18,531 nt of DNA from JBPCOB01 sp051000715 (GCA_051000715.1 JBPCOB010000118.1:1-18531); one strand, 5' to 3'; numbered from the stretch's first letter, positions 7,600 to 14,546 are shown. Notes: generated by a model from the letters alone, not told the origin. Translations and numbers: made by a program.

Positions 7600-8487
7600 A
7601 TGAGCGATCTCGTCACCGGCGAGGCGGTGGCCCTCGACCTGCGGCTAGCGGCGCTGCCGTCGAGGGCGCTGGCCGCGCTCGTGGACCTGCTCGTGCAGTT
7701 GCTCGCGCTTCTCCTACTGACCCTGGTGCTGGCCCAGCTTCAAGTGCAGCTCGAGCCGGCACTGCGGGCGACCCTCAGCGTCGTGGTCACCGTCGCGATC
7801 CTGGTGGGCTACCCGGTCGCCGCCGAGACGCTGTGGCGCGGGCGGACGATCGGCAAGGCGGCGCTGGGACTGCGGGTGGTGCGCGACGACGGTGGGCCGA
7901 TCCGGTTCCGGCAGGCGCTGGTCCGCGGCTTGATAGGCGGCATCGTGGAGAAGCCGGGGCTGCTGTTGTTCACCGTGGTCATCAGCGTGGTCACGTCGTT
8001 GCTGAGCCGGCGGGGGAAGCGGCTCGGCGATGTGCTCGCCGGCACCGTCGTGCTGCGGGAGCGGGTGCCGGTGCGGGGCGGTCCGGTCGCCGCCATGCCG
8101 CCGGCGCTCGCCGGGTGGGCGACCACCCTCGACCTGTCCGGGCTGCCCGACGACCTGGCGCTGGCCACCCGGCAGTTCCTCGCTCGCGCCAACTCCCTCG
8201 ACCACGGCCCCCGCGAGGAGCTCGGCGGACGGTTGGTGGTGGCGGTCGGCGCCGTGGTCCGTCCGCCACCACCACCAGGTGCGACGGGTTGGGAGTACCT
8301 GTCCGCCGTCCTGGCTGAACGCCGGCGCCGGGAGGAGGAGCGGCTGGGTCGTCAGGCCAACGCCCCGGCCTATACCGCCCCTCCGGCTCCGGTCCTCCCG
8401 GCGGGCGCTGTCGCCCACCCCGCCGTACCGAGGCCGCCGCTACCTGCGGCTGATCAGCCCACCAACGGCTTCATGCCTCCCGGCTGA
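7600..8487 (+). CDS. RDD family membrane protein
   Basis: This 295-residue protein has an RDD domain at residues 14-155. The naming residues appear in LPSRALAALVDLLVQ (R22, D29). Helices lie near 24-46, 60-78 and 118-136. The characteristic GRTIGKAALGLRVVRDDGGP (81-100) and RRGKRLGDVLAGTVVL (137-152) are present. The C-terminal 140 residues are soluble and end in a Pro/Ala-rich tail. RDD proteins are poorly understood; some have been linked to ion transport, but nothing here fixes a substrate. It diverges from the SpoIIM-like gene and converges on ahcY. The RDD plus SpoIIM plus MoxR/DUF58 neighbourhood is a recurring actinobacterial set. Confidence 0.93.
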   Translation: MSDLVTGEAVALDLRLAALPSRALAALVDLLVQLLALLLLTLVLAQLQVQLEPALRATLSVVVTVAILVGYPVAAETLWRGRTIGKAALGLRVVRDDGGPIRFRQALVRGLIGGIVEKPGLLLFTVVISVVTSLLSRRGKRLGDVLAGTVVLRERVPVRGGPVAAMPPALAGWATTLDLSGLPDDLALATRQFLARANSLDHGPREELGGRLVVAVGAVVRPPPPPGATGWEYLSAVLAERRRREEERLGRQANAPAYTAPPAPVLPAGAVAHPAVPRPPLPAADQPTNGFMPPG

Positions 8488-8509
8488 CGCCACGTGTCGG
8501 GGCAGCCGG
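8480..8509. terminator. Inverted repeat between RDD and ahcY ends (possible bidirectional terminator)
   Basis: CCGGCTG (8480-8486, over the RDD stop) and CAGCCGG (8503-8509, just before the ahcY stop) form a perfect seven-base stem with a 16-base loop. It fills the 22-base gap between convergent genes. There is no T-tract on either strand, so termination is a guess. Confidence 0.35.
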
Positions 8510-9781
8510 TCAGGAGCCGTGCTCCCAGGAGCTGAGGTAGTCATCCTGCGCAGCCGTGAGTACGTCGATCGCCACGCCCATGGCGGCCAGCTTGAGCCGG
8601 GCGACCTGCTTGTCGATCTCCTCCGGCACGTCTAGCACGCCCGCTGAGAGGGAGTCGGCGTTCTTCGCCAGCCACTCCGCGGTCAGCGCCTGGTCGGCGA
8701 AGGACATGTCCATGACCGCGGCGGGGTGGCCCTCCGCGGCACCGAGGTTGACCAGCCGGCCCTCGGCGAGCAGCAGCAGCCGCCGGCCGTCCGCCATCAC
8801 GTACTCATCTGTCTGGTGGCGGATCTTCGCTCGCTTCTCGACGGCCAGCTCTTCGAGCGCGCGGATGTCGATCTCGATGTCGAAGTGCCCGGAGTTGGCG
8901 AAGATGGCGCCGTCCTTCATCGCCTCGAAGTGCTCCCGGCGCAGCACGTCGCGGTTGCCGGTGACGGTGACGAACACGTCGCCGATAGCGGCGGCCTGCG
9001 CCATCGGCAGCACCCGGAAGCCCTGCATGGTGGCGTCCAGCGCCTTGGTGGGGTCGATCTCGGTGACGACCACGCTGGCGCCCATGCCGGCTGCCCGGGC
9101 CGCGACGCCCTTGCCGCAGTAGCCGTAGCCGGCCACCACGACGGTCTTGCCGGCGAGCAGCGTGTTCGTCGCCCGGAAGATCGCGTCGATCGTCGACTGC
9201 CCGGTGCCGTACCGGTTGTCGAACATGTGCTTGGTGTCGGTGTCGTTGACGGCCACCATCGGAAACGAAAGCGCGCCGTCCTTGGCCATCTGCCGCAGCC
9301 TGATGACCCCCGTCGTGGTCTCCTCGCAACCGGCTCGTACGCCGTCCAGCAGCTCGCGGCGGCTGGTGTGCAGCACGTTCACCAGGTCGCAGCCGTCGTC
9401 GAAGACAAAGTGCGGCTGGCAGTCCAGGGCCGCGTTGATGTGGGCGTAGTAGCCGTCGCGGTCGACGGCGTTGCGGGCGTAGGTGGCGATCCCGTACTCG
9501 TGCACCAGCGCGGCCGCGGTGTCGTCCTGGGTGGACAGCGGGTTGGAGGCGCACAGGTGCAGCTCGGCACCGCCGGCCTTCAGGGCCCGCATGAGGTTGG
9601 CGGTCTCGGTGGTGACGTGCATGCAGGCGGCGATTCGGACGCCGTCGAACGGCCGCTCCTTCTCGAAACGCTCGCGGATCTGCCGCAGCACCGGCATGGA
9701 CCGGTCCGCCCACTCGACCCGCAGCTTGCCGGCGTCGGTAAGAGAGGCGTCCGCGATGTCGGACTTCGGTAGGTCGGTCAT
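8510..9781 (-). CDS. ahcY: S-adenosyl-L-homocysteine hydrolase, short form
   Basis: This enzyme reversibly splits S-adenosylhomocysteine into adenosine and homocysteine using bound NAD, relieving product inhibition of methyltransferases. The protein has 423 residues. Catalytic positions are visible: H54 (CMHVTTET), D129 (FDDGCDL), E154 (CEETTTG), K184 and D188 (NDTDTKHMFDNRYG), and H299 (NSGHFD). The NAD-binding glycine motif is AGYGYCGKG (217-225), the form I associate with the archaeal/Thermotoga-like short lineage rather than the CGYGDVGKG of classic enzymes. It lacks the inserted segment of the roughly 490-residue mycobacterial type. It ends DYLSSWEHGS instead of a terminal KPxxYRY. ATG 9781 has GGGAG about seven bases upstream. 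Its own promoter would lie in 9782-9901. Confidence 0.96.
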   Translation of the reverse strand: MTDLPKSDIADASLTDAGKLRVEWADRSMPVLRQIRERFEKERPFDGVRIAACMHVTTETANLMRALKAGGAELHLCASNPLSTQDDTAAALVHEYGIATYARNAVDRDGYYAHINAALDCQPHFVFDDGCDLVNVLHTSRRELLDGVRAGCEETTTGVIRLRQMAKDGALSFPMVAVNDTDTKHMFDNRYGTGQSTIDAIFRATNTLLAGKTVVVAGYGYCGKGVAARAAGMGASVVVTEIDPTKALDATMQGFRVLPMAQAAAIGDVFVTVTGNRDVLRREHFEAMKDGAIFANSGHFDIEIDIRALEELAVEKRAKIRHQTDEYVMADGRRLLLLAEGRLVNLGAAEGHPAAVMDMSFADQALTAEWLAKNADSLSAGVLDVPEEIDKQVARLKLAAMGVAIDVLTAAQDDYLSSWEHGS

Positions 9782-9813
9782 GCGGTACTCCCGGGCGCTG
9801 GAAGGGGTGTCGA

Positions 9814-9827
9814 CCCCGACGGTAGCC
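9814..9827 (-). promoter_or_regulatory. Small hairpin in the ahcY leader
   Basis: GGGGT and ACCCC pair around a four-base loop, 32 bases upstream of the ahcY ATG. A TACCGT hexamer (9834-9829, minus) that could be a -10 lies just beyond it. The hairpin would then sit near the 5' end of the transcript. It is too small to be a known SAM or SAH riboswitch. Confidence 0.3.
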
Positions 9828-9869
9828 GCGAAATAGTCCCCTGCCGTAGCCCAAGCCGGCTTTTATGAC

Positions 9870-9879
9870 ACGGATCCGT
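9870..9879. promoter_or_regulatory. Palindrome upstream of the MerR-like gene (possible operator)
   Basis: The perfect 10-base palindrome ACGGATCCGT lies between the divergent ahcY and MerR-like genes, flanked by TGAC and CAAG, which make it a slightly longer imperfect dyad. Autoregulation by the MerR-like protein is an inference from position only. Confidence 0.25.
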
Positions 9880-9901
9880 CAAGTTGTGGGACGCTGGCAT
9901 C

Positions 9902-10354
9902 GTGCAAGCCGGCCTGAGCATCGGAGCAGCAGCGGCCCGACTGGGAACGACCGCGCGGATGCTGCGCTACCGCGAGTACCTCGGCCTGCTCGCCAGTCCC
10001 CGGCTCGTGGAAACTCTCGGGCGCCCCAACGCCCACAAGTCTCCACAGGTCCCCGGTCGCGGGCCCTCTCGCGCCGGGTCGATGGGACGCGTGCCCGCCG
10101 ACGGTCGCCGGATCGCGTCACACCGCCGGTACGGCGAAGCCGAGCTGCAAGCGGCTGCGTACGCGATCCGGCTCGAGGCCCGCCACGACGTCAGCCCGAA
10201 GGCGCTGGCATTCGCGCTGCGCGCCCTCACCGAACCGCAGGTTCACGCCGAGGTCCGCGAGCTCGGCCGGCTCTGCGGCCGGCTCCCGTGGCAGCTCGCC
10301 GCCCTCGACTTCGAGCAGCAGAAGGCGCAGCGACTCCTCCGACGCGACCGGTAA
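9902..10354 (+). CDS. MerR-like HTH regulator with an internal insert
   Basis: This 150-residue protein starts with a MerR-type helix-turn-helix: LSIGAAAARLGTTARMLRYREYLGLL (5-30). The wing and second helical element resume at HRRYGEAELQAAAYAIRLEARHDVSPKALAFALRAL (74-109). The tail ALDFEQQKAQRLLRR is typical of a small actinobacterial MerR family with RYRE instead of RYYE. Between the two halves lie about 44 residues (31-74), where relatives have roughly ten, rich in Pro, Arg and Gly. I chose GTG 9902, which has GGGA ten bases upstream; TTG 9884 in the same frame is an alternative. A palindrome ACGGATCCGT (9870-9879) lies just upstream and could be an operator. No ligand or target can be named. 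It is near ahcY but transcribed away from it. Confidence 0.75.
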   Translation: MQAGLSIGAAAARLGTTARMLRYREYLGLLASPRLVETLGRPNAHKSPQVPGRGPSRAGSMGRVPADGRRIASHRRYGEAELQAAAYAIRLEARHDVSPKALAFALRALTEPQVHAEVRELGRLCGRLPWQLAALDFEQQKAQRLLRRDR

Positions 10355-10396
10355 CGCCGCGGCCGGCTTCCCGCCACGCTCGGCCGCTTGCGCTCG

Positions 10397-10431
10397 TCGA
10401 CGGGCGAGGTGCGAGACGGTACTTTCGAGAG
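10397..10431 (+). promoter_or_regulatory. Candidate leaderless promoter of the ArsR/MFS operon
   Basis: TCGACG (10397-10402), a 17-base spacer and TACTTT (10420-10425) form a -35/-10 pair. The -10 ends six bases before ATG 10432, so transcription would begin at or next to the start codon. Leaderless messages are common in actinobacteria. The only ribosome-site-like bases, GAGAG at 10427-10431, touch the ATG and are too close to work. Confidence 0.5.
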
Positions 10432-11022
10432 ATGTCTCTCACGAACCCCTTCGGCGACTTCGAGCTGACCGACCCCAAGGCCATGCGCGCACTTGCCCAT
10501 CCGGTCCGCCTGGCGATCCTGGAGCAGCTGCAACGGCATGGACGAGCGACCGCCACCGGGCTCTCCGCCGCGGTGGATGCGAGCCCGTCGGTGGCGAGCT
10601 GGCACCTGCGTCACCTGGCCGGCTTCGGCCTGGTCGAGGAATGGGACGGCGGTGAGGACCGGCGGCAGCGCTGGTGGCGGGCTACGGCGTCCGGCTTCCG
10701 GTTCGAGGCGCCGGCGGACGACGCTGAGGCCTCCGCGGCCGCCCGGCAGCTGAGCCGGCAGATGTTCTCCCGGTGCGCCGACCTGCCGGCCCGCTGGCTG
10801 CAGCATGACGAGCCCCGGCTCGAGCCGGGCTGGCGCCGGCTCGCCGGTCTGTCCAATACCGGCGTCGTCGTGACGGCGGAGGAGCTGCAGAGCATCGAGG
10901 AGGGCATCGAGCGAGTGCTGGCGCCGTACGTCCGCCGGAAGTCCGAGGAGCCACCCGAGTACGCCCGCGGCGTGCGGCTGATGCGCTATGTCCTGCCGGA
11001 AGCGCCGGGAGAACCGGAGTGA
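10432..11022 (+). CDS. ArsR-type winged-helix transcriptional regulator
   Basis: This 196-residue protein has an ArsR/HTH_20 winged helix at residues 14-90: DPKAMRALAHPVRLAILEQL, then the recognition helix SPSVASWHLRHLAGFGLVEE (51-70) and a charged wing (DRRQRWWRA). The 100-residue C-terminal domain (SRQMFSRCADLPARWLQHDE..., VVVTAEELQSIEEGIERVLAPY) resembles other actinobacterial regulators next to exporters and has no obvious metal-binding Cys cluster. The same frame is open upstream to 9865, but that stretch overlaps the MerR-like gene and shows no domain. ATG 10432 is chosen from the domain boundary and the adjoining promoter. Its TGA overlaps the MFS GTG, so it most likely represses that exporter and itself. 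Confidence 0.9.
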   Translation: MSLTNPFGDFELTDPKAMRALAHPVRLAILEQLQRHGRATATGLSAAVDASPSVASWHLRHLAGFGLVEEWDGGEDRRQRWWRATASGFRFEAPADDAEASAAARQLSRQMFSRCADLPARWLQHDEPRLEPGWRRLAGLSNTGVVVTAEELQSIEEGIERVLAPYVRRKSEEPPEYARGVRLMRYVLPEAPGEPE

Positions 11023-12296
11023 CCCCAACACTGGCGCCGGCGCCGCGTAGCAAGCTGTGGCGGGATCGGGGCTTCAGTACCTTCTGGGCCGGCTACACCG
11101 TCTCGCAGTTCGGCGACCGAGTGACCGAGCTGGCCCTCCCGCTCATCGCCGTCGTCATGCTAGGCGCGACCGCCGGCCAGGTGGGCGTGCTCACGGCCGC
11201 CATCTGGCTGCCGAGCTTGCTGTCGCTGCTCGTGGGCGCGTGGGTCGACCAGCAGGACCGCAAGCGTCGCCTGATGGTGCTCGCCGACATCGCCCGGGCC
11301 GCCGTACTCCTCAGCCTGCCGGTGGCGTACCTACTGGACGCCGTGACGTTCGGGCAGCTGATCGCCGTGGCGCTGCTGACGGGCGCCGGCCAAGTCGTCT
11401 TCAACATGGCCTACCCGAGCTTCTTCGTCGCGTTGGTCGACCGGGACTCGTACCTGGACGCCAACAGCAAGCTGAGCACGAGCCGGGCCGCCTCGTTCGT
11501 GGCCGGGCCGGCGGTCGGCGGAGCCCTCATCCAGGCGGTGACCGCGCCGGTAGCCGTCCTCGTCGACGCGGTGTCCTTCGCGGTGTCGGCGGTCCTTCTC
11601 GGCCGCCTGCGCGTCGACGAAGGCGTCCGTGTCCAGGAGCAATCCTCCCCGCTGGCTGGCCGGGCGGCCGAGGGGCTGCGGTTCATCTCCCGGCACCCGA
11701 TCCTGCGGGCCTGTCTTGGCTGCTCGACCACGCTGAACTTCTTCACGTTCGTCGGCAACGCGCTGCTCGTGCTGTTCGCCAGCCGGCAGCTCGGACTCTC
11801 GGCCGGCGTCATCGGCCTCGCCTTCGGCGTCGGCGCCGTCGGCGGTCTGCTCGGCGCGGCCCTCGCACCTGCACTCGCCCGCCGGATCGGCGTGGGCCGC
11901 AGCATCGTCGCCGGTGCCGTGCTGTTTCCCGCGCCCCTCGCGCTGGCCGCCGCCGCCGGCGGCTCGCCATTGATGAGGGCAGCCGTCCTTTCCGCGGCCG
12001 AGCTGCTGTCCAGCATCGGTGTGATGCTCTTCGACGTGAACCAGAACGCCCTGCGGACGGTCGTCACGCCGGACGAGCTGCGCGGCCGGACTGCCGGTGC
12101 GTTCAGCGCCGTCAACTACGGAGTACGCCCGTTGGGGGCGGTCGTCGGTGGCACTCTCGGCACGACTCTGGGGCTGCGCCCCACGCTGCTGGTGGCCGCC
12201 GTCGGAGGCACGCTCGGCTTTGTTTGGCTCTTGCCTTCACCGATCCCGCACATCGCGGACCTGCACGACACGAGCGGGAGGACGCGCACCGCATGA
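11019..12296 (+). CDS. MFS transporter (enterobactin-exporter/MFS_3 type)
   Basis: This 425-residue protein has about twelve hydrophobic helices. It has the family N-terminus LWRDRGFSTFWAGYTVSQFGDRVTELALPL and a motif-A-like loop between helices 2 and 3 (GAWVDQQDRKRRLMVLADI). It also has the mid-protein stretch DANSKLSTSRAASFVAGPAVGG and, later, DVNQNALRTVVTPDELRGRTAG. These patterns match the EntS/MFS_3 group of drug or siderophore exporters; the substrate cannot be told from sequence. GTG 11019 overlaps the ArsR-type TGA (GTGA). Its own TGA overlaps an ATG at 12293, but the reading frame behind that ATG is a decayed gene, not a real partner. Expression is probably controlled by the adjacent ArsR-type regulator. 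Confidence 0.92.
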   Translation: MTPTLAPAPRSKLWRDRGFSTFWAGYTVSQFGDRVTELALPLIAVVMLGATAGQVGVLTAAIWLPSLLSLLVGAWVDQQDRKRRLMVLADIARAAVLLSLPVAYLLDAVTFGQLIAVALLTGAGQVVFNMAYPSFFVALVDRDSYLDANSKLSTSRAASFVAGPAVGGALIQAVTAPVAVLVDAVSFAVSAVLLGRLRVDEGVRVQEQSSPLAGRAAEGLRFISRHPILRACLGCSTTLNFFTFVGNALLVLFASRQLGLSAGVIGLAFGVGAVGGLLGAALAPALARRIGVGRSIVAGAVLFPAPLALAAAAGGSPLMRAAVLSAAELLSSIGVMLFDVNQNALRTVVTPDELRGRTAGAFSAVNYGVRPLGAVVGGTLGTTLGLRPTLLVAAVGGTLGFVWLLPSPIPHIADLHDTSGRTRTA

Positions 12297-12484
12297 CCGC
12301 CGTCTTGTCCTGGATGTCACCGACGACGCATCCATGCGGGCCGCCGTGCCTGGACCGGGCACGGGCCCACTTCGAGACCAACGTGTCCTGCCTGGCCGGG
12401 ATGTGCCAGCTGGTGCCCGGCATGCGCTCGGCTGGGACAGGACGGGATCATCAACATCGGGTCGATTCCCCCGGTCGCGATTAG
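12293..12484 (+). pseudogene. Remnant of a short-chain dehydrogenase/reductase (SDR) gene
   Basis: An open frame of 63 codons runs from ATG 12293 to TAG 12484, but its protein is not a real small gene. Three consecutive pieces of a classical SDR appear in order and in three frames. LVLDVTDDASMRAAV lies in the frame of 12301. HFETNVSCLAGMCQLV plus PGMRSAGTGR lies in the frame of 12293 (from 12368). IINIGSIPPVAI lies in the frame of 12447. The Rossmann glycine motif, the NNAG motif and the catalytic Tyr-Lys are missing. The first two pieces are joined by a deletion of very roughly 35-45 codons. The 3' end stops at the cation-efflux terminus. It is the broken end of the MFS operon and probably makes no functional product. 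Confidence 0.8.
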
Positions 12485-13410
12485 ACCGGCTTGGCAAGGT
12501 CGGCGCGGTAAAGGTCCGGTTCCAGGTACATCAGTGACACCAGCGGGACCGCGGCGCGGACCCGCGCCTCCGCGGCGTTGATGCCGCGCGCGACGTCTGC
12601 CATGTCGGCGTCGGGCCGGAACGCGACCTTGGCGGCCACCAGCACCTCCTCCGGACCGATGTGGACGGTCCGGAGGTGGATCACCCGGGTGACCTCTCCG
12701 TCGACCAGCGCGGTGCGGATGGCTTCGACGTCCGGCGGGCTCGCGGCCTCACCGATGAGCAGGCTCTTCATCTCCACCGCCAGCACGAAGGCGACCGCCC
12801 CGAGCAGTACGCCGATCGCCAGCGTCCCGACCCCATCCCAGCGCGGCTCGTCGAACAGCAGCGTGAGGCTGACGCCGGCGAGCGCAAAGATCAGGCCCAG
12901 CAGGGCGGCCGTGTCCTCGAGCAGCACGACCGGCAGCTCCGGGTTCTTGCTGTGCCGGATGAACCCGGGCCAGGACATCCCGGCCGGCTTGACCTTGACC
13001 GACTCCCGGTAGGCGGTCCGGAAGGAGAACGCCTCGAGGGCCATGGCGACCAGCAGTACGCCGATGGCAACCAGTGGCGACTCCAGCTCGTGCGGGTGCC
13101 GCAGCTTCTCGTAGCCCTCGTAGAGCGCGAACAGTGCGCCGACGCTGAAGAGCACCAGCGCGACGACGAAGGCGTAGAAGTAACGGTCCATCCCGTAGCC
13201 GAAGGGGTGCTGCTCATCCGCCTCCCGCTCGGCCCGGCGGCCCCCCAGCAGCAGCAGCCCCTGGTTGCCGGTGTCGGCGACCGAGTGCACGGACTCGGCC
13301 AGCATCGACGACGACCCGGTGAAGGCGAAGGCGACGAACTTGCTGACCGCGATCCCGGCGTTGGCGAGCAGGGCCGCGACGACCGCGGCCTTGCCACCGC
13401 TGGCGCTCAC
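12481..13410 (-). CDS. Cation diffusion facilitator (CDF) family transporter
   Basis: This 309-residue inner-membrane protein of the CDF family probably exports Zn2+ or a similar divalent metal by proton exchange. Motifs are the N-terminal helix AALLANAGIAVSKFVAFAFTGSSSMLAESVHSVADTGNQ (residues 12-50), with metal site H42-xxx-D46, then EQHPFGYGMDRYFYAF (66-81). In the fifth helix the usual HxxxD is replaced by LLEDTAALLG (E165/D166), as in the ZnT9-like branch. The cytoplasmic C-terminal domain (about 222-300) has the beta-alpha pattern of CDF dimer domains. GTG 13410 overlaps the TGA of the SIS isomerase gene. It is the last gene of its operon, and its 3' end abuts the dehydrogenase remnant. 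Metal specificity cannot be read from this sequence. Confidence 0.93.
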   Translation of the reverse strand: MSASGGKAAVVAALLANAGIAVSKFVAFAFTGSSSMLAESVHSVADTGNQGLLLLGGRRAEREADEQHPFGYGMDRYFYAFVVALVLFSVGALFALYEGYEKLRHPHELESPLVAIGVLLVAMALEAFSFRTAYRESVKVKPAGMSWPGFIRHSKNPELPVVLLEDTAALLGLIFALAGVSLTLLFDEPRWDGVGTLAIGVLLGAVAFVLAVEMKSLLIGEAASPPDVEAIRTALVDGEVTRVIHLRTVHIGPEEVLVAAKVAFRPDADMADVARGINAAEARVRAAVPLVSLMYLEPDLYRADLAKPV

Positions 13411-14546
13411 TGAGCGATCCGCTCCTTGAGCTCGGAGATCGCGGTCACCGGCGTCGGGTCCAGGCCGAGCAGCACCGCGAGGTAGACGGTCGCGTAGTCG
13501 ATGAGCGAGACCAGGCTGGCCATCCGCTCCAGCGGCGAGTTCCCCTCGGCGACCAGCTCACTGACCTCGATGCCGCGCTGGTTGGCCAGTTCGCGGGACA
13601 CCTCCGCCCGGCGGGCGGTCTGGGGGTGCTCGTCCCGGTCGCGCAGCAGCACCAGCCGTAGCCGGGCCGGACCCTCGGACTCCTCCTCCCGGTCGCGGAA
13701 GAAGTCCGCTTCCGAGGTCCGGCCGGCGAACACGCCGTCGAAGGTCACCACCTGGTTGTGGTTCGCCTCGGGCAGCACCCCGAAGATCCCGGGGTACTTC
13801 GCGTTCTCCGCGAGCTGGGTCTTGAAGCGGTACGCGGCAACCCCGGCCAGCGGCGAGCTGCCCCAGATCATCGGCACCATGCCGGCCAGTTCGATCGCCA
13901 GCGCCTTGGCCGGGTTGACGAAAGAGTCGCTGGACGGGCGGCAGCGCTCGCTGACCGCCTCCAGGCGCGCCGCCGTCGCTTCGAGCACCGCTGGGGGGGC
14001 CGGCACCAGCTCGAGCGCGTGCGCCGCCATGACCAGCGGCACCGTCAGCGCCCACAGGCTGGCGCGAGGCTGCCGGCCGCCGGGCACCACGACGTACGGT
14101 GCGCCGGCCTGCTCAGCCCGCTCTGACAGCGGCGAGTCGGCCCCCCCGACCATCAGCAGCCGGCAGCCGCGGCGGATCGCCTCGTCTGCGGCGGAGAGAG
14201 TCTCCTCCGTGGAGCCGGAGCACGACACGGCGGCCACCAGGTCGGCCGGACCGACCCAGCCAGGCAGGCCGTAGCCGCGGTGGGTGACGATCGGGACCGG
14301 GCAGCCGCCACCGGCCACCGCGGCCAACACGTCGCCGGAGAGCCCGGAACCGCCCATGCCGGTGACGACGACCGAGCGGGGGCGGCCGTCGCCGGCCAGC
14401 CGGGCGACGCCGGCCTCCTCGGCCAACGTGACGGCGGTTCGTACCTGGGCGGCGGATGACGCGACCGCGCGCAGCATGCCGGCCGGGTCGCCGGTCTCCA
14501 GGGCAGCGAGGTCGTCCAGCCGGGCTTCGGCGTCCGCCGGCTTCAC
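13407..14546 (-). CDS. SIS-domain phosphoglucose/phosphomannose isomerase
   Basis: This 379-residue enzyme has two SIS sugar-phosphate domains. The first has GMGGSG (63-68) and SCSGSTEET (109-117), the phosphate-binding loops. The second carries KTQLAENAKYPGIF (242-255) and EANHNQVVTFDG (260-271), where the catalytic Glu and His of bifunctional phosphoglucose/phosphomannose isomerases lie. With the neighbouring phosphomannomutase it would link fructose-6-phosphate, mannose-6-phosphate and mannose-1-phosphate. I place the start at GTG 14546 rather than the far upstream ATG, because upstream residues are low-complexity shadow of the Trm112-like gene. The GTG overlaps that gene's TGA, and there is no ribosome site, so translation is coupled. 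Its stop overlaps the cation-efflux GTG. Confidence 0.9.
   Translation of the reverse strand: MKPADAEARLDDLAALETGDPAGMLRAVASSAAQVRTAVTLAEEAGVARLAGDGRPRSVVVTGMGGSGLSGDVLAAVAGGGCPVPIVTHRGYGLPGWVGPADLVAAVSCSGSTEETLSAADEAIRRGCRLLMVGGADSPLSERAEQAGAPYVVVPGGRQPRASLWALTVPLVMAAHALELVPAPPAVLEATAARLEAVSERCRPSSDSFVNPAKALAIELAGMVPMIWGSSPLAGVAAYRFKTQLAENAKYPGIFGVLPEANHNQVVTFDGVFAGRTSEADFFRDREEESEGPARLRLVLLRDRDEHPQTARRAEVSRELANQRGIEVSELVAEGNSPLERMASLVSLIDYATVYLAVLLGLDPTPVTAISELKERIAQ

Noticed and set aside
8726..9772. 348-residue plus-strand open frame opposite ahcY
   Set aside because: It mirrors ahcY codons on the opposite strand and shows no domain; typical GC-driven antisense frame.
9782..9901. SAM or SAH riboswitch upstream of ahcY
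   Set aside because: The gap is short and holds only a five-base-stem hairpin; no conserved riboswitch core could be recognised by eye.
9865..10431. Upstream extension of the ArsR-type frame
   Set aside because: It overlaps the MerR-like gene, is rich in Arg/Pro/Ala, and has no domain.
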